Assembly: GCA_036346225.1 (NCBI GenBank)
Contig: JARFIW010001216.1
Location: 1,214,501-1,278,500 of the forward strand
Reading direction: 5' to 3'
Length of the DNA stretch: 64,000 bases
DNA from: Platerodrilus igneus
Lineage: Eukaryota; Arthropoda; Insecta; Coleoptera; Lycidae
Every line of letters starts with the position of its first letter. Within the stretch, counting starts at the first letter, position 1. Below the pieces are notes generated by a model that was given only the letters and a program-made list of their open reading frames with translations, was not told the origin of the DNA and made no database searches. The position numbers and the translations under genes were made by a program. Of the stretch, positions 10,881 through 22,516 are shown piece by piece.

Positions 10881-12391
10881 TGTCAAGAAGGGGTGGGCTT
10901 ATAAAATGTTTAAATAGGGCTTCGAAACGACTTTGCTAGAATGGGGTATATTTGGTTTTGTTTGAGTATTTTCTTTCAGGTATTTTTGGTTTATAAATTA
11001 ACAACAACTATTCCACGTTTATAAATTTATAAAGCTTTTGAAACTGCATTGCATTCAACAATATATACCGGCCATAGACCAGGCTAAGCTAGTTATAAGT
11101 TTGCATTGTATACGTATTTTAATTGTTATGGTTGCACGTATATGAAATTTAATTTGGAGTTAGCGTTTTCAGAACCATTTGAATGTAAAACAAATATCAA
11201 AATTGCTTGGTATACTGCACGCTTTTAAAATTTTAAGGAGTTAAGTGATACTCCCGTAAAATTTGTAAATCAATTTCAGTTTGAATATGTTTTAACAATT
11301 AAAGATTGGTTATGTAATGACAGGACGTTTACCGAATAAGACATAAATGTCTGTTGCGTACAATTTAAAAGCTGAACCATCAAAGTTTGTTAGCTATTTT
11401 CAATATTGTAAAAGTTCAATATACATAAATCACTGGATTACAAACCATCTAGAAAATGAATGTATCTAGAGAAAACAACTGTATTATTAATCAATTATTA
11501 ATAATTATAAATTACATAGTGTGCGTAGAGATAGTTGTCATGGCAACGGAAACAAAAGAAGACGGTTTTATTTTATAAGGGACTTCAAATTTATATTACT
11601 GAAAAATAGAGGTGTTTTGTACTGTTATGAGTTTTATTACATTTAAAAGTTACGAGAAAGTTTTGAAAGTCAAGTTGTACCTGGAGATAGCAAATAGTAG
11701 CAGTTTTACGGCGAATAAAAGTTAATTAAAAGAGGGAGTGCTGGTCTGTACCGTTATTGTCTGAAGACGAAAGCATAGTGGAATTGGAGTTATCTGAGTA
11801 TTTGTATAACATAAAATTTGTAGAAATATTAGTAGTTTTATAGTCTGGAGATTACCAGTTGCTCGAGTTACTTATTATTTACAGGAGGTGCCTGCAGTTG
11901 GTCACTTGGCTTCAGGACGGCTGGAAGGCGGCGCTTGTATCTGGATTCCAGGTATTAGTATTTAATATCTACGCAGTGCTTTAATCAAATTTATAAAAGT
12001 GGAACTAGTGTTTGGGAATACTTTTGGCTTTTAAAATTATTTGACATATTTATGAAAAAATCCTTGAATATTTGTTTGGGTGTCTAGTTGAGAGGTGTTT
12101 GCTTAGGACGGACCCACCCTAGGTAGATTCCGCCACGTGTTTGACGGCCCTGTAAAATATTTAAGTGCAGCAGCCGTGTAAAATATTTAAAGATAAATTG
12201 TGTGGCATAACTCAACAAGGCTCTAAAATAAGACAAGGAGTGACAGATAGATATATTACGCCTATCACTAATAAGGTAGGATCACAGTATATATAACAGA
12301 TGATCAATCCTGTAATCATGAATAAACAATACAAAATAGGTGGTAATTGATTATAAAAGGGTTCTCTATAACTCAATATATACCAAAATAT

Positions 12392-12395
<4 letters not shown>
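10881..12395 (+). repeat. G1 3' LTR
   Basis: 1515 bp, a copy of 4589-6111. By eye the two differ by about two substitutions and several one-base changes in homopolymers. It ends TAACA and meets an (AT)n tract. Confidence 0.85.

Positions 12396-12432
<37 letters not shown>
12396..12432. repeat. (AT)n microsatellite, right flank of G1
   Basis: Alternating AT between the G1 3' LTR and the first pseudo-LTR of PLE-A. Confidence 0.9.
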
Positions 12433-12437
<5 letters not shown>

Positions 12438-12870
12438 GATTAGATTTTGAGTTTTACTTCGTCCAAATGTCATAAACTATTCAAAATGCCAAAGTCATTT
12501 ATTATTTATTAATAACTGACGTTTCGAAAAATATGTTACCCTACACTTAGTTCTATAATTAAACAGCTAACATCTTCGGAGAATTTCTTAAAAACTATAC
12601 TTACATTTATTAAACTAATGGTTTTTATGAAATTTTGTGTTGAATGTAATTTGTATTGGTTTTGTTTTTTTTTACTAACTACGTTATTAATACTAAAAAT
12701 TACAAAAGTGTTAATTACAAATAAGAAAATAAAATTTTAAAAAATTAAAGATGTTACTTATAAATTATATAAAATTATGATAATCTACTGTAACATTATA
12801 ATTAATAAAAATATTATCATTTATATACAGTTGTATATTACATTCTAATGTGTTTGTATGTATGCATGTG

Positions 12871-12917
<47 letters not shown>

Positions 12918-12957
12918 TGTGTGTGTGTGCGTGCATTTGTGTGTGTGTGTGTATGTT
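12433..12957 (-). repeat. PLE-A pseudo-LTR, downstream copy
   Basis: Matches 15437-15974 over its length, from TTAAGATT(A/C)GATTTT through CTTCGTCCAAATGTCAT to a (GT)n/(GC GT)n tract. The minus strand carries a CCGAAGATG...CGAAACGTC pair resembling the two conserved halves of the hammerhead ribozyme found in Penelope-like elements. It is degenerate. Confidence 0.75.
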
Positions 12958-13009
12958 TATTTTAGACTCCTTTAATCAGTTTAAATGGTGTTTATCACTT
13001 TTTATTTAA

Positions 13010-15370
13010 GGAGAATAAAAATGCATAACTTTTGTGTAGGTTATCTATGTCATTTTTAAAATTAATTGTATTGATTTGTTTTTGGATATGGTAACTTTCT
13101 AGAAATAATCTGTTTTTGTATATAATTTCTGTATCTAATATTTTTGTGTTGTCAAAATCTGCTTGGTGTTGATATTCATTTAAATGTATAGTTAGGGATC
13201 ATGATTTTTTGTTTAATTTTTGATCACTATTATGTTGTATTATTCTGTTCTTCAGTCACTGTTTGGATTGTCCTATATATTGTTTATTGCAGCTACAGGG
13301 GATGCTGTATATGGTATTGCTTTTTAGTGATTTTGGGATATTATCTTTGGTCCTGGTAAATATGTTCTTAATGCTATTTTCATATTTAGTTGAAATTTTG
13401 TGGAGTTTCTAATAGTTTTATTAAATATGGTGTTAGTTGTTGTATGTATGGGAGTGTATTGTATTTGTTAAGTTCAGTTCCTATGTGTCTTTCTGGATGT
13501 ACTTGTTTAGTTTGAAAAATTAGTTTATTTGTTAAAGATTTAGGATATCTATTGTTTAGTAAAGTTTTTTGTAGTTGTTTAAGATTAGTTGTAAGAAAAA
13601 TGGGGTCGGAAATTTTTTAATTCTGTTTTTTAAAGTTAGGGCAGTATTTATTTTATGTCTGAAAGTATGACTTGAGTGAAAATTGAGATAGCGGTCTGAA
13701 TTTGTTGGTTTTTTGTATGAATCAAATATAAGTTTATTGTTGGAATCTCTAATGACGATCGTATCTAAAAAACTTAGTTTTCTGTTGGTTTCTGTTTCTG
13801 TAGTAAACTGAAGTTTTGGATGGAAATTGTTGAATGCTATATTAGTTTCTTCGATTTTGTCTTTTGGGATAGAGCAAATTATGTCATCTACGTATTTTAC
13901 TATGAAATCTAGTTTGAAGGGTAACTGTGGTTTTATGGTGTCGATAACATTGTCCATTACTAATTGAGCAAGTATTGGTGAGATCGGGGAACCCATGGGT
14001 GTACCAGATACTTGTAGATAAAAATTATTTTGAAATGTAAAATGTGTTGTTAATTACCAAATATATACTACTGATGAACAGATCAAGTGAAAACTTACAA
14101 TGTTTTTTAATAGTACTCCACTTTTCTTTTAAGATGTTAATAACTAAATCTGTTGGTATGTTAGTGAATAAAGACTTGACATCTAATGATATTAGAATAA
14201 ATTCGTTTGGGATAGTATATAGTTTATAACGTTCGACAAATGTGAAGGAATCTTTGATACTGTAACTGGATTCAATGGGGAATGCATTACTTAAAATTGT
14301 TGATAGAAATGAAGCTAAGTTGTATGTTGGTGTCATGATAGATGAGATGATAGGTCTAAGTGATAATTCGGGTTTGTGTATCTTTGGAAGTCCGTAGTAT
14401 CTGCCTGCAATGGAATTATTTTGAGTGAGTTCTTTCTGTTGTTGTTCTGTAATCATCTTTTTAGATTCCAATAACTTAATGTGGTCGTTAACATTCTTTT
14501 GAATTGTGAATGTAGGGTCTTTGTTTAGTTTTTTGTAAGTGGTTGTATCGTTCAATAATTTTTCTGATAAGGTGTTGTATTGTGTGCGTGTCATAATAAC
14601 GGTAACTGCTCCTTTATCTGCATTAGTGATGATTATTTCTGGGTGTGTCTTCAAAAACCTATTTACTTTACATTTAGTTTTATAGATAGTACTGATGTTA
14701 TTTGAGTTTTTTGGATTCAATAAAAAATTTGTAATTTTTTTGATGATTTGTGCCCTAAGTTTGTTTTTATTATTTTCTTCGTGTGCCTCTAAAATATTTT
14801 CAATGTTGGCTAGTAATTTTCCAATATGAATATCTTTGGTGATAACCGGTAGGTTGAATTTAGGACCCAAAGATAAAAAATCGCTGATATCTGATGGTAT
14901 TGTTATATCAGAAATATTTACTAGCCATTTGTTATTGTCCAAAAAGAGCGGACTTTTTGTTTCTGAATTGTTTTTTATTTTATTAAACTTTTGTACATTG
15001 ATTTTTCTTATCTGAATAAATCGTTTATTGTAAAATGAGTTCTGTCTGTAGTTGAAGTTTTGAAAGTATTTGGAAGTAATAAGGTTTGTAGATTTGTTTT
15101 TAGAGTGCTGAGTTCATGTTTTAGTTGTGTTTGTTTAGAATGAGTAACTTCTATTTCTAAAGATAGGATTTTGGTTTTCATATTAGTTTGGAATCTACTT
15201 ATTCTATAGAATAGTTTACCACTGCTTGTGTTTAATAGGTTGTCACAGTTTATTGTGCTATGCTGAATGTGGTCAGGTACAACATTTTCTCTTCTGCATC
15301 TTTCTAAGAAATACGACCTGTTGTTAATGTTAGCAAATTTTAGATTTTAAGATATCTTCTCCAAATTTAC
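13010..15370 (-). pseudogene. Penelope-like RT with GIY-YIG endonuclease, broken
   Basis: Read 5' to 3' on the minus strand. The N-terminal region is helical (about 15370-15050; FLERCRRENVVPDHIQH, ILSLEIEVTHSKQTQLKHEL). After a frameshift comes the Penelope signature WLVNISD..IP..ISDFLSLGPKF (about 14930-14850), then IITNADKGAVTVIM, YYGLPKIHKPELSLRPIISS, motif A LISLDVKSLFTNIPTDL, motif B GSPISPILAQLVMDNV (13994-13950) and motif C KYVDDI (about 13890). A broken C-terminal part holds IPCSCNKQYIGQSKQ and further GIY-YIG residues (13310-13230), ending near 13010. RT primes on DNA nicked by the GIY-YIG nuclease. Frameshifts near 15045 and 14010 and several stops below 13560 inactivate it. Confidence 0.8.
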
Positions 15371-15436
15371 TTCTTATATGTTGGTAAAAGCACATCTTGA
15401 TATTATAATAGATTCTTTGTTTCTGGACGTTATTAA

Positions 15437-15868
15437 TATTAAATTAAGATTCGATTTTGGGTTTTACTTCGTCCAAATGTCATGAATTATTCAAAATATG
15501 CCAAAGTCATTTATTAATAACTGACGTTTCGGAAAGTATGTTTCTTTACACTTAGTTCTATAATTAAATAGTTAACATCTTTGGAGAATTTCTTAAATCT
15601 ATACTTACATTTATTAAACTATTGGTTTTATGAAATTTTGTGATGAATGAAATTTGTGTTGGTTTTGTTTTGTTTTACTAACTACGTTATTAATACTAAA
15701 ATTACAGAAGTGTCAATTACAAACAAGAAAATAAAATTTAAAAAATTAAAGATGTTGTTACTTATAAATTATATAAAATTATGATAATCTACTGAAACAT
15801 TATTATTAATAAAAATATTATCATTTATATACAGTTGTATATTACGTTCTAATGTGTTTGTATGTATG

Positions 15869-15956
<88 letters not shown>

Positions 15957-15974
15957 TGCGTGCGTACGTGCGTG
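15437..15974 (-). repeat. PLE-A pseudo-LTR, upstream copy with (GT)n
   Basis: The second pseudo-LTR, ending in about 110 bp of GT/GC-GT repeat (15862-15974). It lies inside tandem unit 1. The 3' end of the Tx1-like LINE abuts its repeat tract. Confidence 0.75.
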
Positions 15975-18022
15975 TTTTTTTAATTTTTTTATTATTATTA
16001 TTTATTAAAACTTTAGGTTTTTACATAATATATGGTTCAAATGTATAAAAAATAAATATTAATATATAAGATCTTATGAAACCTACACTTGTTATAATGT
16101 CACAAAGGTAGCGCCACCTATAAAATGCAGTAGTTACAAGAAAAAAAAGGTTGTTAAGACCGGCAAGTTCAACGCTACCAAAATAACACAAATAAAAATA
16201 AATAATAAAACGACAGAAAAAAACTAACAAAATAAATGAAATAAATGTTACAGAATAAAATAAAATGAAAAAAAATTAAAAATCAAAACGTTTCCAACTT
16301 AGTTATTGTGTACATGAATCCATGTCACAACGTTCGCTTTGGTAATCTGCGCAAATTTCAGTAAGTTACTGCATTAAATTGCCACTAAACTGTAGCTTAT
16401 CATTCTCTACCCAGCATATAGTTTTTTCGATGCACCATATGTTGCTAAACTTGTCCAGTGAACGTCTGGTGTGGTGCCAAACAAACTCTTTAATTATCCT
16501 AGATTTTAAACGTTGTTTGTAATATTGGGTCAACGGTATATCGGAATTAACATTTTTTATCGCATCAATCGTTGTCCAATAGATGCAAGCTTTAGCTAGG
16601 TATATTATGTAATTTCCTACGTCACTGTTTGCTGTATTGCCGCTGATTCCATAACATTGTTCTTTGATCAGGAGTCCCTTCCTTTTCATCAAAATTTGTA
16701 CGATGTTAGTTACAAACCGCCACAATTGTTTTGCTTTTTGGCAAGTAATCATTATATGCCAGGCATTTCCTTCACTTTCACACTATTGACAGACTGACGT
16801 GTCTTTTACGCCTATGCGGTTTAGGAACTTTGCATCCGGCCAATCTATTCTTTACAAACCTCAAGAGATTATTGATTCGTGTCCGAGTGTGGGGGTTTGA
16901 AGAAGGAACTCAAATTACCTCATCATCTGTCCAACTACTTCTCAAGGGTTTCTTGCAGTTGAGTAACAAAAGCATCAAACTCTGTTGTAGCCTACTGCGA
17001 TTGTCTTTTGTCACATCCAATGATGTTTGGTTTATATCGACATTGAGCCTATATCGATGCACTTTCCGTTCACTGCCGTTGCTTGCGCTGTTCGTATATT
17101 TATCGAAAAATAATGTGATCCTTTTGTAGTGTTGTAGAAGGTCGTTTTTTTGTTGAGCATGGTGCGTTATGCAGTCGTTCTTTCATTTCTGGATGTGTTA
17201 TCCATTCATCTCCTTTCCTAAAATCGCCAATAGTTTTAAACCCATATTCTACTCATCTTCTGCTAAATAGTGGAGGCACAGTATCGCTTGCAATCAACCT
17301 ACAGCTGGTTGTTGGTACTAAATAAAGGTCTTCTTTAAATTTAGGAAAACCCGGATACGACGTTGATATTTTGCTAAACGCATTAACCAAAGATTTTACA
17401 AAAATGTTCTCTTCAAAATCTGCTGAGTACTTATTAAGATCGGTACAAGTCAGAAGCTGCCATGTTACCCCATATGAGTTATTTTTCTTGATAACATGTT
17501 TCATGATAGTTGCCCACTTATGCTCTCTGGAACTATTGATTAAACGTGAGCCCAGAAAAAGGCGAAAGCAGTCTTGCTTGTCTTTAAGGCATACCAAACC
17601 AATGCCACCGTATACTTTCGGTAGATATAGTTCTTCAGATTTTATCCAATGTTTACCAGTCCACATGAAATCCTTTAATTTATTTTGTAAAGTTTCTAGC
17701 TGGCTGACGTTAAATTGGAGAGTCTGCATGCAGTGCCACAACTTGGGTGCAATAAATTGATTAGCAATTATTTTTCTTCCAATCAGTGAAGTATTGCGTG
17801 CACGCAATTTCCACATTTCAATAGCTTTGTCTACTTTGGCACAAAGAACTTGTAATGCCAATACTGTATCTTCTTGAATATTGCCTGACAGGTGTATTCC
17901 CAGTATCTTTATATTCCCTGATGACCAGGAGAACCCTAGCGGAGTGTCTGTTCTCCCTCGCCATGCGCAGCACCAGAGCCCCTTTGTTTTAGATGTGTTT
18001 AACACCGACCCTGATTGGTTTT
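15975..18022 (-). pseudogene. Tx1-like LINE ORF2 C-terminal part, 5'-truncated
   Basis: C-terminal portion of a LINE ORF2 protein after the RT catalytic core. Blocks seen are NQSGSVLNTSKTKGLW, FSWSSGNIKILGIHLSGN and ARNTSLIGRKIIANQFIAPKLWH (about 18010-17740), with the spacing of the L1/Tx1 group. Next come DFMWTGKHWI and KVYGGIGLVCLKDKQ, then a long broken region. A terminal segment (16752-16366) starts ITCQKAKQLWRF, like the last half of the C-terminal zinc motif. A noncoding tail of about 390 bp reaches the (GT)n tract at 15975. The 5' end is cut at the motif before NQSGSV, where PLE sequence in opposite orientation begins. Tx1 is my best assignment from motifs. Confidence 0.65.
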
Positions 18023-18612
18023 TATACATCACCAAACAACTACAAAAAACTTTACTAAACAATGGATATCTTAAATCTTTAACAAATAAACTAATTTTTC
18101 AAACTAAACAAATACATCCAGAGAGACACATAGGAACTGAACTTAACAAATACAATACACTCCCATACATACAACAACTAACACCATATTTAATAAAACT
18201 ATTAGAAACTCCACAAATAAAAATTTCGACTAAATATGAAAATAGCATTAAGAACATATTTACCCGAACTAAAGATAATAACCCAAAATCACTAAAAAGC
18301 AATATCCTATACAGCATTCCCTGTAGTTGCAATTAACAGTATATAGAACAATCCAAACAGTGGCTGAAGAACAGAGTAATACAACATAAAAGTGACCAAA
18401 AATTAAACAAAAAATCATGCGCCCTAACTATACATTTAAACGAATATCAACACCAGGCAGATATTGACAACACAAAAATATTAGATACAGAAAGTATATA
18501 CAAAAACAGACTATTTTTAGAAAGTTACCATATCCAAAAACAAATCAACACAATTAACTTTAAAAATGACATAGATAACCTACACAAAGTTATGCATTTT
18601 TATTCTCTTTAA
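18023..18612 (+). pseudogene. PLE C-terminal fragment with GIY-YIG nuclease
   Basis: Plus-strand piece of a Penelope-like element closely related to PLE-A. It is open from 18023 with ITKQLQKTLLNNGYLKSL, through the linker ENSIKNIFTRTKDN, to the nuclease start SIPCSC. A stop at 18334 interrupts the GIY-YIG core (QYIEQSKQWLKNR follows), and the frame runs on to HKVMHFYSL and a stop at 18612. In a relative (13310 on the minus strand) the second Gly is present (YIGQ); here it is Glu, so the nuclease may be inactive in any case. The RT part is absent. Confidence 0.75.
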
Positions 18613-18661
18613 ATAAAAAGTAATAAACACCATTTAAACTGATTAAAGCAGTCTAAAATAA

Positions 18662-18740
18662 ACATACACACAAATGCATGCATGCACACACATACATATT
18701 ATAATTTATTTTACATATTGTATAAATACACACACACACA

Positions 18741-18778
<38 letters not shown>
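18662..18778. repeat. (CA)n tract of PLE tail, LINE target
   Basis: CA-rich stretch, strongest at 18728-18778, continuing the PLE pseudo-LTR. The R1-clade LINE begins right after it and its poly(A) end at 22373 meets more (CA)n, so the LINE sits inside the repeat. Confidence 0.85.
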
Positions 18779-18779
<1 letters not shown>

Positions 18780-19095
18780 AAAATTGCAACAAAGGCACTA
18801 GAATTAGGAAAATAAAAATAGGTTGGGTAGTCTGTAGAATAAGGAAAAATTAAATCCATTAAGATGTTTTAGATGTTTTGACTATAATCATATTGCACGT
18901 AACTGCAAAAGTACTATAGACCGTTCAAATATATGTATTAAGTGTGGTGAAGGAGGTCACGTTATTAAAACATGTACTAACTCCCCTAAGTGTACCCTGT
19001 GCAGTGGAAAAAATATGTCTACTAACCATATTCTAGGAAGCATAAAGTGTTCGGCATATCGGAGTGCTGTAGAATTTCTTAAACATAAAACATGA
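18779..19095 (+). pseudogene. LINE ORF1 C-terminal part with CCHC knuckles
   Basis: Gag-like nucleic-acid-binding protein of the LINE, present only from its C-terminal part. It reads CFRCFDYNHIARNC (CX2CX4HX4C), then CIKCGEGGHVIKTC (CX2CX4HX4C), then CTLCSGKNMSTNHILGSIKC, the triple knuckle usual for R1-clade ORF1. The stop overlaps the ORF2 start (ATGA at 19092-19095), as in related elements. Compared with the second copy (28050-28369) an A-run deletion near 18848 breaks the frame. The 5' end is lost by truncation at the (CA)n tract. Confidence 0.8.
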
Positions 19096-22059
19096 AGCTT
19101 TTACAATTAAACCTAAATCATTGTGAAGTTGCCCAAAAGTTTTTGTTACAATCAATAAGTGAACTAAACATTGATGTGGCTATTGTTTGTGAACAATACA
19201 AAGACATAAAAGATGTGCGTTGGGTAGCAGACAATGATAGTAAAGTCGCTATTTGGGCTTGTGGTAAGTTTATTTTCCAAGAAATTATGAACAAAAAAGA
19301 AAACGGTTTTGTGCGTGTTAAAATAAATAACATTTATATTTATAGTTGTTACGTTTCTCCAAATGCGTCATATAAAGAGTTTACTACCTTCCTTGATAGG
19401 CTAGTTAGTGATGCGAGGATCGAACTCCAGTTATCATTGCAGGAGATTTTAATGCATGGGCCATCGAATGGGGTAGTCGACTAACTAACAAAGGGGACAA
19501 ACAATTTTAGAAACATTCTCTGTTTTAAACATAGTGTTAGTAAACAAAGAAAATTCTTACACTTTTAGTAGAGGTAACATAGGATCAATAATAGACTTGA
19601 CATTTATGAGTAGCTCCTTAATAAAAACAATTTATACTGGAAAGTGTCGACACACTACACTCACAGCGATCATAATGCAATATTATATGAAGTGCGTAAC
19701 CAAATTAAACAGAACCAAATACCAAAGGTTAAACCATATGGCTGGATAAGTAAACATTTTGATGAAGAACTATTCAAAATTATACTGGATGAATGTGAAA
19801 TATCAGGCTCGGCAAATTCAAAAACCAGTCAACTACTAGACACTTTAAAGAAGGCCTGCAATGCATCAATGCCCAAAAAGTCACCCTATAAAGGACGCAA
19901 TAACGTTTACTGGTGGAATGATCACATTGCTGAACTTCGTAAAGAATGCCTTCGTTTACGGAGACAATATCAACGCTCTCAATGTAAAATCAACTTCAAT
20001 AATCTTCGGGAGGAATATAAAATTGCACGAAGAAACTTGGCATTTGCCATTAAGTCGAGCAAACAACAATATTGGAATGATCTATGTAAGGAAATTGATG
20101 ATTATCCTTGGGGAAGGCCTTATAAAACAGTAATGGGAAAATTAAAAAGAAAACATTTTTCACAACCCACATGCCCAATCTTTCTTAAGAAAATAGTAAA
20201 CACCTTATTACCAAAGCAATGCAAAAAAAATATGGAAATGCAATATCCTGCGATGAAGAATGTATACCATCAGTCACTGAAAGTAAAGTGCTAGATGCTT
20301 GTAATACGATAGGAAGCAATAAAGCACTGGGACTAGATTGCATCCCCAACACTGCTCTTAAAATAGCTATTAGAAGCCGTCCGGATATCTTTGCATCCGT
20401 ATATAATTCTTGTTTAAATGACGGTGTGTTTCCTCAACCATGGAAAGAACAGTTTCTAGTATTACTACCTAAAGATAATAAACCTCCTGACAAACCATCG
20501 TCATACCGTCCAATATGTATGCTGGACACAGCTGGAAAAATCTTGGAAAAGATTATAAAAAACAGATTAGAAATGGCTATAGAAGAGGCAGCCGTACTTT
20601 CAGAAAATCAATATGGTTTCCGAAAATCGCGTTCTACAATTGATGCAATTAACTCGATTCTCAATATTATTCAGAATAAAATTTCAGGAAAAAGATGGAA
20701 AAGAGGATCAAAAAAATACTGTGCAATAATAACAATGGATGTCAAAAACGCCTTTAACTCTATTAAGTGGAGTTCCATAGAGAAATCTATTGATATACCA
20801 TCAGTACCTACATATATAAGAAGAATTATCGGGGACTACTTTAAGAATAGAATCCTCAGATACGACACTGATGAAGGTCCAAAACAATATATGATTTCAG
20901 GTGGAGTTCCACAAGGTTCAGTTTTAGGCCCACTACTTTGGAATTTAACATACGATGGAGTCCTAAGGCTGAAATTACCGGATGAAGCTAAAACTGTAGC
21001 ATTTGCAGACGATTTGGTACTAGTGGTTACTGCAAAGCTAAAAGAAGAAATCGTACAAATTTACAATGAATCTGTGGAAATAATTAGGCAATATCTAAAA
21101 GTTTAAACCTTGAACTAGCTGCAGAAAAACTGAAGTCGTTCTTGTGTCCAGCAGAAAGATACGTGAAACAATAAACCTGCATATAGGTAATCACGAAATT
21201 ACTTCTAGTCCTAGTGTACATTACTTAGGTGTGAAGATCGACGACAAATTATCATTTAAAGAACATTTGTCCTACGTGAGCAAAAAAGCAGCAAACACAA
21301 CAACAATACTCTCACGAATAATGCCTAATGTTGGTGGACCAAAAACTAGTAGAAGATTACTTTTGGCATCGGTTGTTACATCTATAATTTTATATGGAGC
21401 TCCTATTTGGGCTAATGCAGTAAAAATAGAATCGAACTGCCGTAACATTTCTTCCGTGTATAGATTAAGCACTCTACGAGTAATATGTGCGTACCGCACA
21501 ATTTCTTATGAAGCTGCATGCATTATCGCAGGTATGCCCCCGATTGAAATATTAACGCACTACCGTCGGGAGTGGTATTATAGAGATAAAACTCTAGAAC
21601 AGAAAAAGAAAGAAGAAAAGGCAGAATTAATAGCGAAATGGCAACAACGTTGGGATACATCGCAGAAGGGTACATGGACTTACCATTTGATACCACTTAT
21701 AGAACCATGGCTTAATCGATGCCATGGAGAATTAGACTTTTATCTAACCCAACTTCTAAGTGGGCACGGGTGCTTTAGAGCATACTTCTATAGATTTAAA
21801 TTAGATACAACTCCTAATTGTCCAATGTGCACTGACGCTCTTGAAGATGCAGAACACGTATTTTTTCACTGCCCACGATTTAACGAACCACGTCAGAAAC
21901 TAACTGCTCTTACAAAAAATAAACCTAAGTCCAAATACGTTGGTACAGAAAATGGTAGAATCAAAAGAAGTATGGTCAGCAGTTACCATATTTGCTGCAA
22001 TGGTAATTAAGGAACTGCGACAAATTGACAATACAAGGAGAGAAGCGTTAAATACATAA
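19092..22059 (+). pseudogene. LINE ORF2: endonuclease and reverse transcriptase, frameshifted
   Basis: The APE endonuclease at 19092-19700 begins MKLLQLNLNHCEVAQ and shows CEQYK with the catalytic Glu. Its middle is damaged by frameshifts near 19415, 19490 and 19630. The RT at about 20100-21110 shows SYRPICMLDTAGKILEKII, NQYGFRKSRSTIDAI, motif A TMDVKNAFNSIKW, motif B SGGVPQGSVLGPLLWN and catalytic FADDLVL. Thumb and C-terminal domain run from 21144, with the zinc motif CPMCTDALEDAEHVFFHC near 21820-21873. Other breaks lie near 20225, 21100, 21130 and 21925. Most of these are one-base changes in A or G runs. The second copy is open at several of them and broken at others. Confidence 0.85.
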
Positions 22060-22373
22060 TACAATACACGACCTATCAGAAGAAATTGATCCGACTTCGA
22101 CTAGCTTCAAAGGTAAAGCCCGATTTTGCATCCGAGGTTAAAAAAGGAAATTACATTAGACGGCCAGATTCATATAATGGAACAACAAACTACTCATTCT
22201 ATATAATCGAATTTTCAAAGAAGAGCGTATGAGCAACAACCACTTCTCGTGAAGTTATGCTTAATTGCAGTTCCGCGGGAAGATATTGGTATTGAGAATG
22301 CAGTGCATGTATTTATTAGTAATGTAACTTATTTATGTTGAAATAAAAATATTGCAACTGTAAAAAAAAAAAA

Positions 22374-22516
22374 CACACACACACTCACATACACACACAC
22401 ACACACGACACACACACACGCACACATACAAACACATTAGAATGTAATATACAACTGTATATAAATGAAAATATTTTTATTAATTATAATGTTACAGTAG
22501 ATTATCATAATTATAT
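22374..22516 (+). repeat. Remainder of PLE pseudo-LTR after the LINE
   Basis: (CA)n followed by ACACATTAGAATGTAATATACAACTG, which matches the reverse complement of about 12770-12860 in PLE-A. Homology stops near 22516. This is the downstream half of the pseudo-LTR that the LINE split. Confidence 0.75.

Larger units (their letters stand above)
4589..12395 (+). mobile_element. Ty3/gypsy LTR retrotransposon G1
   Basis: A 7.8-kb element. Direct repeats of about 1.52 kb (4589-6111 and 10881-12395) bracket gag, protease, reverse transcriptase and integrase in Ty3/gypsy order. The LTR ends read TGTCAAG...TAACA. The LTRs differ by only a few substitutions plus homopolymer-length changes, so insertion seems recent, yet the interior has many frameshifts and lacks RNase H. 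The RT resembles that of element G2 (48476-53135). Both ends lie in (AT)n DNA and no clean target duplication can be read. Confidence 0.85.
12433..15974 (-). mobile_element. Penelope-like element PLE-A
   Basis: A minus-strand Penelope-like retroelement of about 3.5 kb. A body coding for RT plus GIY-YIG endonuclease (13010-15370) is flanked by two direct pseudo-LTRs of about 0.53 kb (12433-12957 and 15437-15974), each ending in a long (GT)n tract. This arrangement is characteristic of the family. The part beyond 14775 is also the first segment of the 9.27-kb tandem duplication. Confidence 0.8.
18779..22373 (+). mobile_element. R1-clade LINE in (AC)n, 5'-truncated
   Basis: A 3.6-kb non-LTR retrotransposon. 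It holds the end of ORF1 with CCHC knuckles, an ORF2 with APE-type endonuclease, RT and a C-terminal CCHC motif, a 3' UTR of about 300 bp and an A12 tail at 22362-22373. Endonuclease and RT motifs place it in the R1 clade. Some lineages of that clade (Mino, Waldo) are known to insert specifically in AC-type microsatellites, which fits its position between two (CA)n stretches of a PLE. Confidence 0.8.

Noticed and set aside
15854..16048. Open frame rich in Cys-Val repeats
   Set aside because: It is only the translation of the (TG)n microsatellite.
17371..17760. Plus-strand open frame of 129 codons
   Set aside because: Antisense of the Tx1-like LINE coding region.
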